Shown here piece by piece: positions 36,219-46,982 of a stretch of 64,000 nt of DNA; within the stretch, counting starts at the first letter, position 1; each line of letters begins with the position of its first letter. The stretch comes from Thioalkalivibrio paradoxus ARh 1 (GTDB lineage: Bacteria; Pseudomonadota; Gammaproteobacteria; Ectothiorhodospirales; Ectothiorhodospiraceae): the NCBI RefSeq assembly GCF_000227685.2, contig NZ_CP007029.1, positions 3,570,501 to 3,634,500 on the forward strand. The letters run 5' to 3'. The notes beneath the pieces were generated by a model. The model saw only the letters and a program-made list of their open reading frames with translations. It was not told the origin of the DNA and did not search any database. A program made the position numbers and the translations under genes.

Positions 36219-36428
36219 CCGCAGGGGTGGCCGCCCGCGTGATGATGGTTATCACGAATGCCCGGCGGACTGTCGTGTTCGCCCGCGAGGCGCGCTCCCT
36301 CGGGGACCACCGTGTGCGGACGTCCGCCTCGCGCGCGGTGGCCGCTTGCACGGTGGTCCGCACGGGGTTCTCGCTGGCGGAGCATGCGTGATCATCAGAC
36401 TCCTCGCTGTCGGGCCGTGCCGGATCGG

Positions 36429-36992
36429 TCAGAAGGGTTCGACGCGGTCCGGCCGCATGCTATAGCCCGCATCGGCCAGCTCGCTCGAACTGCGCTGGGC
36501 GCGCATCGTCCCGGTCAGCCACACCGCATCAAACGACCGTGCCGAAATGCCGTCACCGTTCACGTGCACGTGAACGACCTGGTTGGGCGGCGGAGGCGGC
36601 ACGTGGATGCAGGCACCGTAGAACGGCACCAGCAGGAATTCGGTGACCCGCGAGCCGTCACCTTCGAGCGGAACCACGAAGCCCCCGAGACGCACGCGTT
36701 CTCCGTCGAGTTCATCGACCACAGGCGTGTCGGCCCACGACGCACGGAGTTTCTCCAGGAGCTCGATCGCCCGGGGATCGTCGTCGGCATAGCCGCCTAC
36801 ATCAATGCCCTCGAGCGGATCGTCGAACTCGTAGTCCTCGGGAATCAGCATGTCCCAGGTCAGGGACAGCGGCTCGCCGGCTTCTGCCGTCGTGTCGCCA
36901 GCACCGTTCCCGCACCCGACTGACAGGAAGGCCATCACGAGCACGGCGGCAATGGACAGGCCAGGGGCCGGCCAGGAACCGTTGGCAATCAT
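36429..36992 (-). CDS. DUF3299 lipoprotein of the zrg cluster
   Basis: This 187-residue protein has a lipobox (FLSVGCG, Cys at about 27) and the DUF3299 core: LTWDMLIP, VRLGGFVVPLEG and EFLLVPFYGACIHVPPPPPNQVVHV. DUF3299 proteins occur with ZrgA and FtsX-type ABC transporters. Conserved Cys and His of GACIHVPPPPPNQ suggest a metal site. It is the first gene of the zinc cluster on the minus strand. Confidence 0.87.
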   Translation of the reverse strand: MIANGSWPAPGLSIAAVLVMAFLSVGCGNGAGDTTAEAGEPLSLTWDMLIPEDYEFDDPLEGIDVGGYADDDPRAIELLEKLRASWADTPVVDELDGERVRLGGFVVPLEGDGSRVTEFLLVPFYGACIHVPPPPPNQVVHVHVNGDGISARSFDAVWLTGTMRAQRSSSELADAGYSMRPDRVEPF

Positions 36993-37020
36993 GAGATATA
37001 ACCTGCGAAATCAAATGAGA

Positions 37021-37048
37021 GCGTGCACGGCCACGCGACCGTGCACGC
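37021..37048 (-). terminator. possible hairpin terminator between the beta-propeller gene and the zinc cluster
   Basis: GCGTGCACGG at 37021-37030 pairs perfectly with CCGTGCACGC at 37039-37048 with an 8-base loop. On the minus strand the run after it is T-rich only in part (TCTCATTTGATTT), so it is a weak candidate. It may instead be a regulatory hairpin ahead of the DUF3299 gene. Confidence 0.45.
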
Positions 37049-37085
37049 TTTACACATCAGCCCAACCTAACCAGAGGACCGAACG

Positions 37086-38324
37086 TCAGCGGGGCAGTTC
37101 CTCGAAGACATTGGTCCAGACGTTGAGTGCCTGACCGCCTCCGGGCATGCCACCGCCGGTGACGATTTCCTTCACGACCTCGAAGCTGGCCATGTCCACC
37201 TTGTACAGGTTGCCGTCGCCGGCGTTCGAAACGTAACCGTAGCTTCCGTCCTGCGTGAACGCCACGTGGCCCATGCGCCCCTTGCCGATGGACAGATCGG
37301 CGACGGTGCGCATTTCCTCGAGATCGATCACGCTGATCACGTTATTGCCGTAGTTGGTGACCACGGTGTGGCGGCCGTCGGGGCTGTTGTAGGTATGGCC
37401 AACCCCGGTGCTCGCAGTGGAGAGCCGGTGCAGAAACTCCTTGGTCTCGGCATCGAAGAACGCAACCTCGCGGCCGAGCGCGTTGTCACCGGGTCCCCGG
37501 TTCAGGATCATGAACAGCTTGCCGTCCTGCGAAAAGTTGCCGTGATGCGCCTCGGCGACCTCCTCGCCGGTCAGCGGCATCGACAGTTCCGTCACCACCG
37601 GGCGGTCGGCCTTGGTGAGATCAAAGATCACGACGCCGGGCTTCACGTCGCCGCTGCCTTCGTGCACGAGCCACAGCTCGCTGCCGTCCGGGCTGACGGC
37701 CGGGTAGTGCGGCCGGCTCGGGGAGGCCATCGTCGACATGCTCCAGTCGCTGGTATCCACCACCACGACGCGGTTGTCGACGCGGTCCATCGTGAAGAAG
37801 TAGCGCGAATCGGCGCTCCAGGAGTTGTGCATCGAGGTCACGCCCACCGGTTCACCCTGCACGTCGATATCCAGAGTCCGGACGATCTCGTCGCTGGAGG
37901 CGTCGAGGAAGGTCACGCGCAGCTTGCCGTCGCTCAGGCCCCAGTGATCGACTCCCACCAGCTTGCCGTCCGGGCTCACCAGGCCATGCTTCGGACGGTT
38001 TCCGGTCGCGATGCGATTGATCACCTCACGCTCGTTCAGGTCGATCACGACGACATCGGTCTCGTCCGGTGCGGCGCAGCTCACATACACCTTGCTGGCA
38101 TCGGGCGTGGTGCTGCCCAGCGTGCCGCCACGGCAGGTGTCGAGGGTCGCCACCAGTTCGTCGGTGTTCGTGTCGACGATGAAAGCTTTTCCGGCACCGT
38201 GGAGCTGGACGACGACGTCCGGCCAAGTCGGCTGGGAGGCCATCGCCGCGACCGGGATCACCGTCGCCGCGACCGCCACGGCGATCGGCTTCAACAGGAG
38301 GTTCTTCATGGCGTTCTGGTTCAT
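37086..38324 (-). CDS. exported YVTN-family beta-propeller protein (YncE-like)
   Basis: This 412-residue protein has a signal peptide (1-30, ending VAAMAS) and repeated propeller blades with the V-x-D-x-x-x-x-E-V-V-x-x-I pattern, for example VVVIDLNEREVINRIATGNRP and VISVIDLEEMRTVADLSIG. A His-rich AEAHHGNFS and several Cys occur. YncE-like proteins are periplasmic and bind DNA or redox ligands in some species. It lies upstream of the zinc cluster on the same strand and could be in its regulon. A shorter start (MKNLL, five codons later) is possible. Confidence 0.83.
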   Translation of the reverse strand: MNQNAMKNLLLKPIAVAVAATVIPVAAMASQPTWPDVVVQLHGAGKAFIVDTNTDELVATLDTCRGGTLGSTTPDASKVYVSCAAPDETDVVVIDLNEREVINRIATGNRPKHGLVSPDGKLVGVDHWGLSDGKLRVTFLDASSDEIVRTLDIDVQGEPVGVTSMHNSWSADSRYFFTMDRVDNRVVVVDTSDWSMSTMASPSRPHYPAVSPDGSELWLVHEGSGDVKPGVVIFDLTKADRPVVTELSMPLTGEEVAEAHHGNFSQDGKLFMILNRGPGDNALGREVAFFDAETKEFLHRLSTASTGVGHTYNSPDGRHTVVTNYGNNVISVIDLEEMRTVADLSIGKGRMGHVAFTQDGSYGYVSNAGDGNLYKVDMASFEVVKEIVTGGGMPGGGQALNVWTNVFEELPR

Positions 38325-38814
38325 GGGGCTGTCTCCATCGCTAATGTTTGGCTTTTATTGTGATTGTGCCGCCAGGCAGCCGGTGGATACGGTCGACGCG
38401 TGTTCCACATGAACGCTGCGCGGCTCCGCCAAAGTGGCACCACAGCGGCCTGCAAGCCCCGTGCCGGGCGGTCAGGTCGTTGTTCCTGGGGCGCGCAGCG
38501 TGCGAACCCCACCTCGACACAGGGGCATTCTGCCCCTGACTCTCGAATACCAGTGGGGCATTACGCCCCAACCGCCAATCCGCGAGGCCCTAATTCTCAT
38601 GGCTGCGGTGGGCCACCCCTAAAGATGAAAATCGAGCCACGGAAAGCACGGACAGACACGGAAAGAAAATTGAATCGTTTTGTGTTTTCCGTGCCTTCCG
38701 TGTCCTTCCGTGTCCTTCCGTGTCCTTCCGTGGCCAAGAACGTCCTTTGACCTTTTTCTGTGCCTTCCGTGGCTATGTTTTCACGCTAATAAGGGCGGGT
38801 CGCGAAACTCGCGC
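38325..38814. repeat. intergenic repeats: small GGGGCA hairpins and a (TTCCGTGTCC)n tract
   Basis: No gene is seen here. Two short palindromes lie at about 38520-38538 (CAGGGGCATTCTGCCCCTG) and 38562-38578 (TGGGGCATTACGCCCCA). At about 38636-38668 CCACGGAAAGCACGGACAG faces TTTCCGTGCCTTCCGTGTCC at 38690-38740, where the 10-base unit TTCCGTGTCC repeats three times with degenerate flanks. The two sides form a long imperfect inverted repeat. TTTTCACGCTAATAA at about 38777 resembles the end of palindromic elements A-C. Confidence 0.7.
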
Positions 38815-40221
38815 TCAGGGCGATTCCTCCCAGGCCCGGAGCTTGCGCAGTAACGTCTTGTAATCGATGCCAAGGGTTCGAGCCGCCTGCGCCTTGTTGT
38901 TGCCGCAATCGGCGAGCACGGTCTCGATATAGCGCCGTTCGACTTCGGCCAGCGTCGTTCCCCCACCCGGATCATGGCCCGTGCCGGTGGCACCCCTGCC
39001 GCCCAGCAAAGCCGGAAACACCTCCAGCGGCAACGCCACCGCGTCGCGAGGACACAGGATCACGGCCTGCTCGATCGAGTTCTCCAGTTCCCGGACGTTG
39101 CCGGGCCAGCTGTACCCCATCAGCGCAACGAGCACATCCGGCGCGAGCCGCCGCGCGGGGCAGCCGTGGAGCCGCGCGTAATGCCGCACGAAGCTTTCCG
39201 CCAGTTCGGGGATGTCCTCGACCCGGTCGCGCAGCGGCGGCAGCGTCACATGCAGCACGTTCAGCCGGTAGTACAGGTCCTGGCGGAATCCGTGTTCGCG
39301 CACGGCCTGTTCGAGCGGCTGGTTGCTGGCACAGAGCAGGCGGAAATCGACCGTCTGTTCGCGGGAGTCGCCAAGGGCGCGCACCGTGCGGTTCTGCAGG
39401 CAGCGGAGCAGCTTGGCCTGCAGGTGGGGCGGTGTCGCATTGACCTCGTCGAGGAACAGCACGCCGCCGGTGGCCTCCATGACCAGCCCCGGATAATCCC
39501 GGGTCGCTCCGGTGAACGCGCCTTTCCGGTACCCGAACAGCTCGGCCTCGGCCAGGTCGGGCGGCATCGCCGCCAGGTTGATCGCGACGAAGGGGCCGCG
39601 GCCCGCATGCAGCGCGCTGGCAACCAGCTCCTTGCCGGTGCCACTCTCGCCCTCGATCAGTACGCTGGCCCTGGTGTCGCGTACCTTCAGAATCCACTCG
39701 CGCAGGCTGCGCATCGCGGGGCTCGTGCCGCGCAGCGCATTGAGATGCGGATCGAGCACGGCGGCGCGGCTGGCCGCAGCGGCGGCTCGCGCACGGAGGC
39801 CGTGGTCGCGCTGGACCTTGGTCAGCATCAGTTCGAGGCTTTCCGGGCGGAACGGCTTGGCGAGGAAGTCGAACGCGCCCGCGCGCATCGCGAGCACCGC
39901 GTTTTCCAGCGTTGCATACGCGCTGATCACCACGACCGGCAGGTCCGGATCGACCCTCTTCACCCGTTCGATCACTTCGAAGCCGTCCAGACCCGGCATC
40001 ATCAGGTCGGTCAGGACCAGGTCCGGAGGGTCGCTCAGGAAACCGGGGAACGCGGCGGCGTCGAGGCAGGTTTCGATCCGGTAGTCGCCGAGATCGTCGA
40101 TCATCCTGGCCAGCATCCGCGCGACGTCGGGCTCGTCCTCGACGATCAGGATGCGCGGGACGGCTTCCGGCGTGATGCCGGCGGCGGGATCGGGCATGGG
40201 ATCGGAGACCGGACGATGCAT
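38815..40221 (-). CDS. NtrC-family sigma-54-dependent response regulator
   Basis: This 468-residue protein has a receiver domain (about 22-140, phospho-acceptor Asp72 in LTDLMMPGLDG, Lys in LAKPF). The AAA+ domain has Walker A GESGTGKE, the sigma-54 contact GAFTGA and Walker B GGVLFLDEVN. A Fis-type HTH follows (NNKAQAARTLGIDYKTLLRKL). It activates sigma-54 promoters when phosphorylated. It is divergent from the binding-protein gene, with 79 bases between their starts. With the kinase at 41247-42920 it forms a system arranged like AioXSR/ArxXSR. Target promoters could not be found by eye. Confidence 0.92.
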   Translation of the reverse strand: MHRPVSDPMPDPAAGITPEAVPRILIVEDEPDVARMLARMIDDLGDYRIETCLDAAAFPGFLSDPPDLVLTDLMMPGLDGFEVIERVKRVDPDLPVVVISAYATLENAVLAMRAGAFDFLAKPFRPESLELMLTKVQRDHGLRARAAAAASRAAVLDPHLNALRGTSPAMRSLREWILKVRDTRASVLIEGESGTGKELVASALHAGRGPFVAINLAAMPPDLAEAELFGYRKGAFTGATRDYPGLVMEATGGVLFLDEVNATPPHLQAKLLRCLQNRTVRALGDSREQTVDFRLLCASNQPLEQAVREHGFRQDLYYRLNVLHVTLPPLRDRVEDIPELAESFVRHYARLHGCPARRLAPDVLVALMGYSWPGNVRELENSIEQAVILCPRDAVALPLEVFPALLGGRGATGTGHDPGGGTTLAEVERRYIETVLADCGNNKAQAARTLGIDYKTLLRKLRAWEESP

Positions 40222-40300
40222 GCTCTATGATAGTAGCGAAGATCGGTCGTACCGGGCACGCACGGCCCTGTGGCCGAACGGATTCTGGAGGTCCATCGGA

Positions 40301-41254
40301 ATGAACCGCCGCGGGTTTCTGTACCTTACCGCCGCCTTCGGCGGACTCGGGCTCGCCGGCCTGGCCGTCGGCGAAGGGCCGGTTCGCGGCGTGTCGACGG
40401 GGCGCAGACCCGGCCGCTGCTGCCACTCCGATCGCGACGACAGCATGGCCGTCACGCGGCGCAGCTCCGACAACCTGGCCTACCAGGGGACGCATATTCT
40501 GACCCACGGGGCGTTTCGGAGCCTCGCGTCCCGTTACGAATCCGATACGGGGAAGCGTTTCACCGTCTACGGCGGTGGTTGCGACGATGGGATCACCTCG
40601 GTGAACGCCGGAGGCGTCGATCTCGGCGGCCTTTGCTGTCCGGTCGAACGCACGCGCGCCGAGGGGCTCCCCTGGGTCCAGGTCGCCTGGGACATCAAGG
40701 TGGTGATCGCGCACACCAGCCAGCCCGTGGATGGTCTCGCGCTGGACGCGTTGCGCGACGTCGTGTCGGGCCGCGCCACGCGCTGGTCGGCAGTCGGCGG
40801 CGACGACCGGCCGATCGCGTTGGTGTACCGGGATCACTGCCCTGACTACATCGAGCCGGTGCGTGACCTGTTGCTGGGCAATCGGCAGGACTGGTCGCCG
40901 CGCGCGCTCGCGGTGGACACGGACGAGATGCTGGTCGACACGGTGGCCCGGTTCCAGGGAGCGTTGGGCGTGGTGAGCTGGGTGTTCGCAAGGGACCGGG
41001 TGGCCGCCGGCGAGCTCAAGGTGCTCGCGGTGGACGGAGTGGCGCCCGATTCCGCCGAGGTCGCGACCGGGCGCTATCCGCTGGTCGGGCCGCTGAACCT
41101 GGTGTTCAAGCACTGGCATGCGCACCGGATGGCCGGCTTTTTCGAGTACCTGTACAGCCCGGCCGGGCAATCGGTGATGTCGGAGCTGCTGGTGCCGGTA
41201 CCACCCGGCACTGCCGGAGACCCGCCGCCGGAGCTATTGAGCCGATTCATCTGA
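40301..41254 (+). CDS. Cys-rich Tat-exported PstS-like binding protein (AioX/ArxX-like)
   Basis: This 317-residue protein has a twin-arginine signal (MNRRGFLYLTAAFGG) and a phosphate-binding-protein-like fold (PBP_like_2: YQGTHILTHGAF, VAWDIKVVIAHTSQPVDGL, a late MAGFFEYLYSPAGQ). It carries six Cys at 40, 41, 94, 112, 113 and 180, including two vicinal pairs, which is unusual for an oxyanion-binding PstS protein. Periplasmic AioX/ArxX proteins of this superfamily bind arsenite through Cys and signal through a kinase. GGAGGTCCATCGGA precedes the ATG. Its end overlaps the convergent kinase gene by 8 bp. The ligand is inferred. Confidence 0.72.
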   Translation: MNRRGFLYLTAAFGGLGLAGLAVGEGPVRGVSTGRRPGRCCHSDRDDSMAVTRRSSDNLAYQGTHILTHGAFRSLASRYESDTGKRFTVYGGGCDDGITSVNAGGVDLGGLCCPVERTRAEGLPWVQVAWDIKVVIAHTSQPVDGLALDALRDVVSGRATRWSAVGGDDRPIALVYRDHCPDYIEPVRDLLLGNRQDWSPRALAVDTDEMLVDTVARFQGALGVVSWVFARDRVAAGELKVLAVDGVAPDSAEVATGRYPLVGPLNLVFKHWHAHRMAGFFEYLYSPAGQSVMSELLVPVPPGTAGDPPPELLSRFI

Positions 41255-42920
41255 CCGGCCACAGCACACGTACCCGCCCGCCCGGCCCCGGCCCGATCTC
41301 GATTTCACCGTCGTGGGCACGGGCGATCGCGAGGCAGCTCGCAAGCCCCAGACCCGTGCCGCCCTTGCGGGTCGTGAAGAACGGCTCGAACAGATGCTCC
41401 CGCGACTCCGGGGAGAAACCGGGGCCGGCGTCGACGACTTCGACCAACAAGCGGTCCCTGGAGGCCGACAGATGGACCTCGACGGGTTCCCCCGGCGCAG
41501 CCAGCCGGGCGTTCTCCAGCAGATTGTCGAGCATCTGCTCGAACAGCATCGGGTCCGCGTGGATCGACGGCATCGCGCCGTCACTGTGGAGCACGAGCGG
41601 GTACTCACCGAAGTCGTGACGGGCCCAGCGGCGCAGGATTCCCTCGATCAGCCCCACCGGGTCGACCGTCTCGAGCCGCGGGTGGATCGGCCGCCCGAAC
41701 TCCAGCAGGTTCTCGACCGTGCGGATACAGCGCTCGGTATGGTGCCGGATCAGGTTCACGTACTCGCGCGAGGGGTCGGTCTCGGACAGCTGTCGCGACA
41801 GCAGCGCTTGAGCGCTACTGATCACGCTGAGCGGATTGTTGATGTCGTGCGCGACGCGGGCAGCCACCTTGCCGATCGCCGAGAGTTGCTCCTGGTGCTG
41901 CAGGCGCCGCTCCATCTCCTTGAGGTGCTGGAGATCGGCCGACATGCGGTTGAACGCCCGGACCAGTTGGCCCACCTCGCCACTGCCCGGGGGGACCGGC
42001 AGCCGCTGCCTGAAATCGCCGCGCCCAACGGCCCCGATCGACGTCGCGAGCGCGCTGACCGGACGCAACTGCCAGCGCAGCAGCAGCGCGAGGGAGACGG
42101 CGAGCAGCAGCGTCGCCAGCGGCATCAGCACCGCGAGCAGGCGCTTCACCTGGCTGAGCGCGTGGGCGACGGTATCCGGGATGCGCACGGCGAGATCGAT
42201 CGTCGCGTCGTTGTCCAGCTCGAGCAACGCCCGCGACTCGTCCGGGCCCACCGGAGACTCCTCGCCGGCCCGACGGATCGTGGCACCGTAGGTCTGCTCC
42301 AGACCGGCCAGCACCTCGCCCAGCGGCACCCCGAGCACGAGCCACGCGATCGGGTTGGTGTTGTGCTCCAGCGTGCCCCGGGAGATCAGCCAGACGGTGT
42401 CGCCAACCGCGGTCAAACCGGCCGCCGGCGACGCGGTACCGCGCACCGGCGGAACGGGGCCGGGCATTCCCGTCCCGCGCGATTCGGTGACCAGCCGCGC
42501 GTCCGGTGTCCAGAGTGCGACCGACGCCAGCGAGAAGGCCGCCGCGATTCGGTTCACGGCCGCCTGCGGATGTTCGAGTTCGCCCTCCAGGTACAGGTGG
42601 TAGTAGCTGCTGTTCACGAGGTCTGCATCGTTGACCAGCAGCCGCGACAGGTTGTCGAGGCGCCGGAGCTCGGTGGCGACACTGGCCTCGATCTGTCGGG
42701 CCGCCCGCTCGCTGCGCTCGGCGTGCAGCTGTTCGAACTGCCGGGTGACCACGTAATCGATGCTCAAGAACAGAACCGCGGTGGTCAGCGCCGCGACCAC
42801 GATTACGCCGAGCACCGTGCGCGCCAGCAGCGACTGGGTCCAGTGCGGATGGCGATCTGCCACCGGAGCAACACGGCGGCTCCCGGATCGGGATTCCGGC
42901 GTCGAAACAACGGTACTCAT
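41247..42920 (-). CDS. membrane sensor histidine kinase
   Basis: This 557-residue protein has a first helix at about 28-50, a periplasmic sensor of about 200 residues, a second helix near 275-300 and a HAMP domain (LRPVSALATSIGAVGRGDF). The H-box is VARVAHDINNPLSVISSAQ with the phospho-His. An ATPase domain carries the N-box DNLLENARLAAPGEP and G-boxes DAGPGFS and GGTGLGLA. All catalytic boxes are present. The start at 42920 skips about 41 non-protein-like codons. It likely partners with the NtrC-type regulator and the PstS-like protein beside it. Confidence 0.88.
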   Translation of the reverse strand: MSTVVSTPESRSGSRRVAPVADRHPHWTQSLLARTVLGVIVVAALTTAVLFLSIDYVVTRQFEQLHAERSERAARQIEASVATELRRLDNLSRLLVNDADLVNSSYYHLYLEGELEHPQAAVNRIAAAFSLASVALWTPDARLVTESRGTGMPGPVPPVRGTASPAAGLTAVGDTVWLISRGTLEHNTNPIAWLVLGVPLGEVLAGLEQTYGATIRRAGEESPVGPDESRALLELDNDATIDLAVRIPDTVAHALSQVKRLLAVLMPLATLLLAVSLALLLRWQLRPVSALATSIGAVGRGDFRQRLPVPPGSGEVGQLVRAFNRMSADLQHLKEMERRLQHQEQLSAIGKVAARVAHDINNPLSVISSAQALLSRQLSETDPSREYVNLIRHHTERCIRTVENLLEFGRPIHPRLETVDPVGLIEGILRRWARHDFGEYPLVLHSDGAMPSIHADPMLFEQMLDNLLENARLAAPGEPVEVHLSASRDRLLVEVVDAGPGFSPESREHLFEPFFTTRKGGTGLGLASCLAIARAHDGEIEIGPGPGGRVRVLWPVR

Positions 42921-45776
<2,856 letters not shown>

Positions 45777-45787
45777 CACCGGCCTGA

Positions 45788-45806
45788 GCCGGGCATTTCG
45801 CCCGGC
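45788..45806 (+). terminator. hairpin after katG, probable terminator
   Basis: A 7-bp GC stem (GCCGGGC with GCCCGGC) around a 5-base loop lies 12 bases after the katG stop and is followed by CCGTTGTTT. The T-run is short, so termination may be partial. Confidence 0.6.
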
Positions 45807-46331
45807 CCGTTGTTTCCCGTACCGAGGCGCCTGGGCACTACCCGGGCGCCTTTCGTGGAGTCGCGGGGCCTGCACCAAACGCCGGATGACCCGGCGACCG
45901 CGACACCGCCACCATCCTTATATCCCCTCGGCGACTTCAGGGCGCGAACGGATGCTCCTCCAGCGGCTGCTGGGGGACTCACCGCAACTGGCTGACGTCG
46001 TACCCCAGATCGGCAATGATCTGCCGATTCCGAGCGTAGTACCCGGCCGGCTCGTCGTGCTCATCGAGGCGCTGGAGATCCTGTGCGATCGCGAGGGGAG
46101 GCATTGGTACGTCCTGGCGTCTCTGAAGCCCATCGCGGTGGTGGTTTCGAGGCCGGACGGCGTGACCGCGTTCGGGCTGGACGGCAATCCGACGGAGCTC
46201 GGGAGCGAAGCGAGAGCGCTGGTCGAAAACGCATCGTGACCCTGCGCGAGATCGCGGCACGCGGTCACATCGCCCGCGGGCCACCCGGGCACCGGACACG
46301 GCCATCGCCTGGAAATATGGGCCCGCTCCGG
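45807..46331. other. gap with ambiguous short frames
   Basis: About 525 bases without a recognised gene. A plus-strand frame at 45886-46239 (117 codons) has a protein-like core (VVPGRLVVLIEALEI). A minus-strand frame ending at 45979 has a protein-like tail (EHDEPAGYYARNRQIIADLG). They are antisense to each other and neither has a convincing start, so at most one is a remnant of a real gene. Confidence 0.3.
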
Positions 46332-46853
46332 TCAGAACTCCTCGCGTGTCGCGGTCACATCGAAATACAACTCCACCTCGATGCTGTCATCCGGATCGGC
46401 CACATCGTCCATGCGCTCGAAGCGAACCAAAGTCCCCACGAAGCGACCCTCGAACCGCGCCTCCGGACCCGAGATGTCGCTCGTCAGCAGCTCGAACCGG
46501 CCGTCGCCCTCGTTGGCGTAGTTCGGCACCATCGAACGCTCCGGGAAATAGGCGACTTCGGCCCCGTCCAGCACCCGATCGTTCATGATCGTGAAATCGA
46601 TCGAGATCGTCCCCTGCACCTGAAACCGCGGTTCCTGATGCCCCTGGATCGAGACGCCGATCATCCCATGGCCGAACTCATGGAAAGTGGCCGTGGACTC
46701 GCCCTCGAACTCGAGCACGTGCCAACTGCGTGCGTCGCCGTCGATCTGACCCTCGATGCGGTCGGAGGCGAGGCCGATCAGGGGCGCGGCCAGCAGTGCG
46801 GCCCCCGCAACACAGGCGATACGCGCAGACGGAGTCGGTGGTGAACGGTGCAT
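46332..46853 (-). CDS. exported protein of unknown function
   Basis: This 173-residue protein has a signal peptide (about 1-30, ending LIGLAS) and a beta-rich acidic body (WHVLEFEGESTATFHEFG, SIDFTIMNDRVLDG). It has no Cys in the mature part and no recognised domain. Its ATG lies near GGAGGGATATCATC. It stands alone, next to a repeat. Confidence 0.65.
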   Translation of the reverse strand: MHRSPPTPSARIACVAGAALLAAPLIGLASDRIEGQIDGDARSWHVLEFEGESTATFHEFGHGMIGVSIQGHQEPRFQVQGTISIDFTIMNDRVLDGAEVAYFPERSMVPNYANEGDGRFELLTSDISGPEARFEGRFVGTLVRFERMDDVADPDDSIEVELYFDVTATREEF

Positions 46854-46982
46854 GATGATATCCCTCCCGCAGGCTGGTTAAGGGCGAAAAAACCGCGTAG
46901 GTGGGTAGGGTACCGCCCAACCCACAGCACTTCATCTCCTTCGGTCATGGGTTTCGCTGCGCCAACGCTCCGGAGCGGCGCT
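46854..46982. repeat. TGGGTTGGGCGGT-type palindromic intergenic repeat
   Basis: The gap holds GTAGGTGGGTAGGGTACCGCCCAACCCAC and, about 40 bases on, ATGGGTTTCGCTGCGCCAACGC, the look of a common gammaproteobacterial intergenic repeat family. The match is by eye only. It separates two genes on the same strand and contains no ORF. Confidence 0.5.

Noticed and set aside
34210-36465. 751-codon plus-strand frame across the zinc cluster and repeats
   Set aside because: It runs through two palindromic elements and is antisense to ZrgA; the long Met/Val-rich stretch is the complement of the His-rich codons.
38690-38740. CRISPR-like array
   Set aside because: The repeated unit is 10 bases without unique spacers and there are no cas genes in the window.
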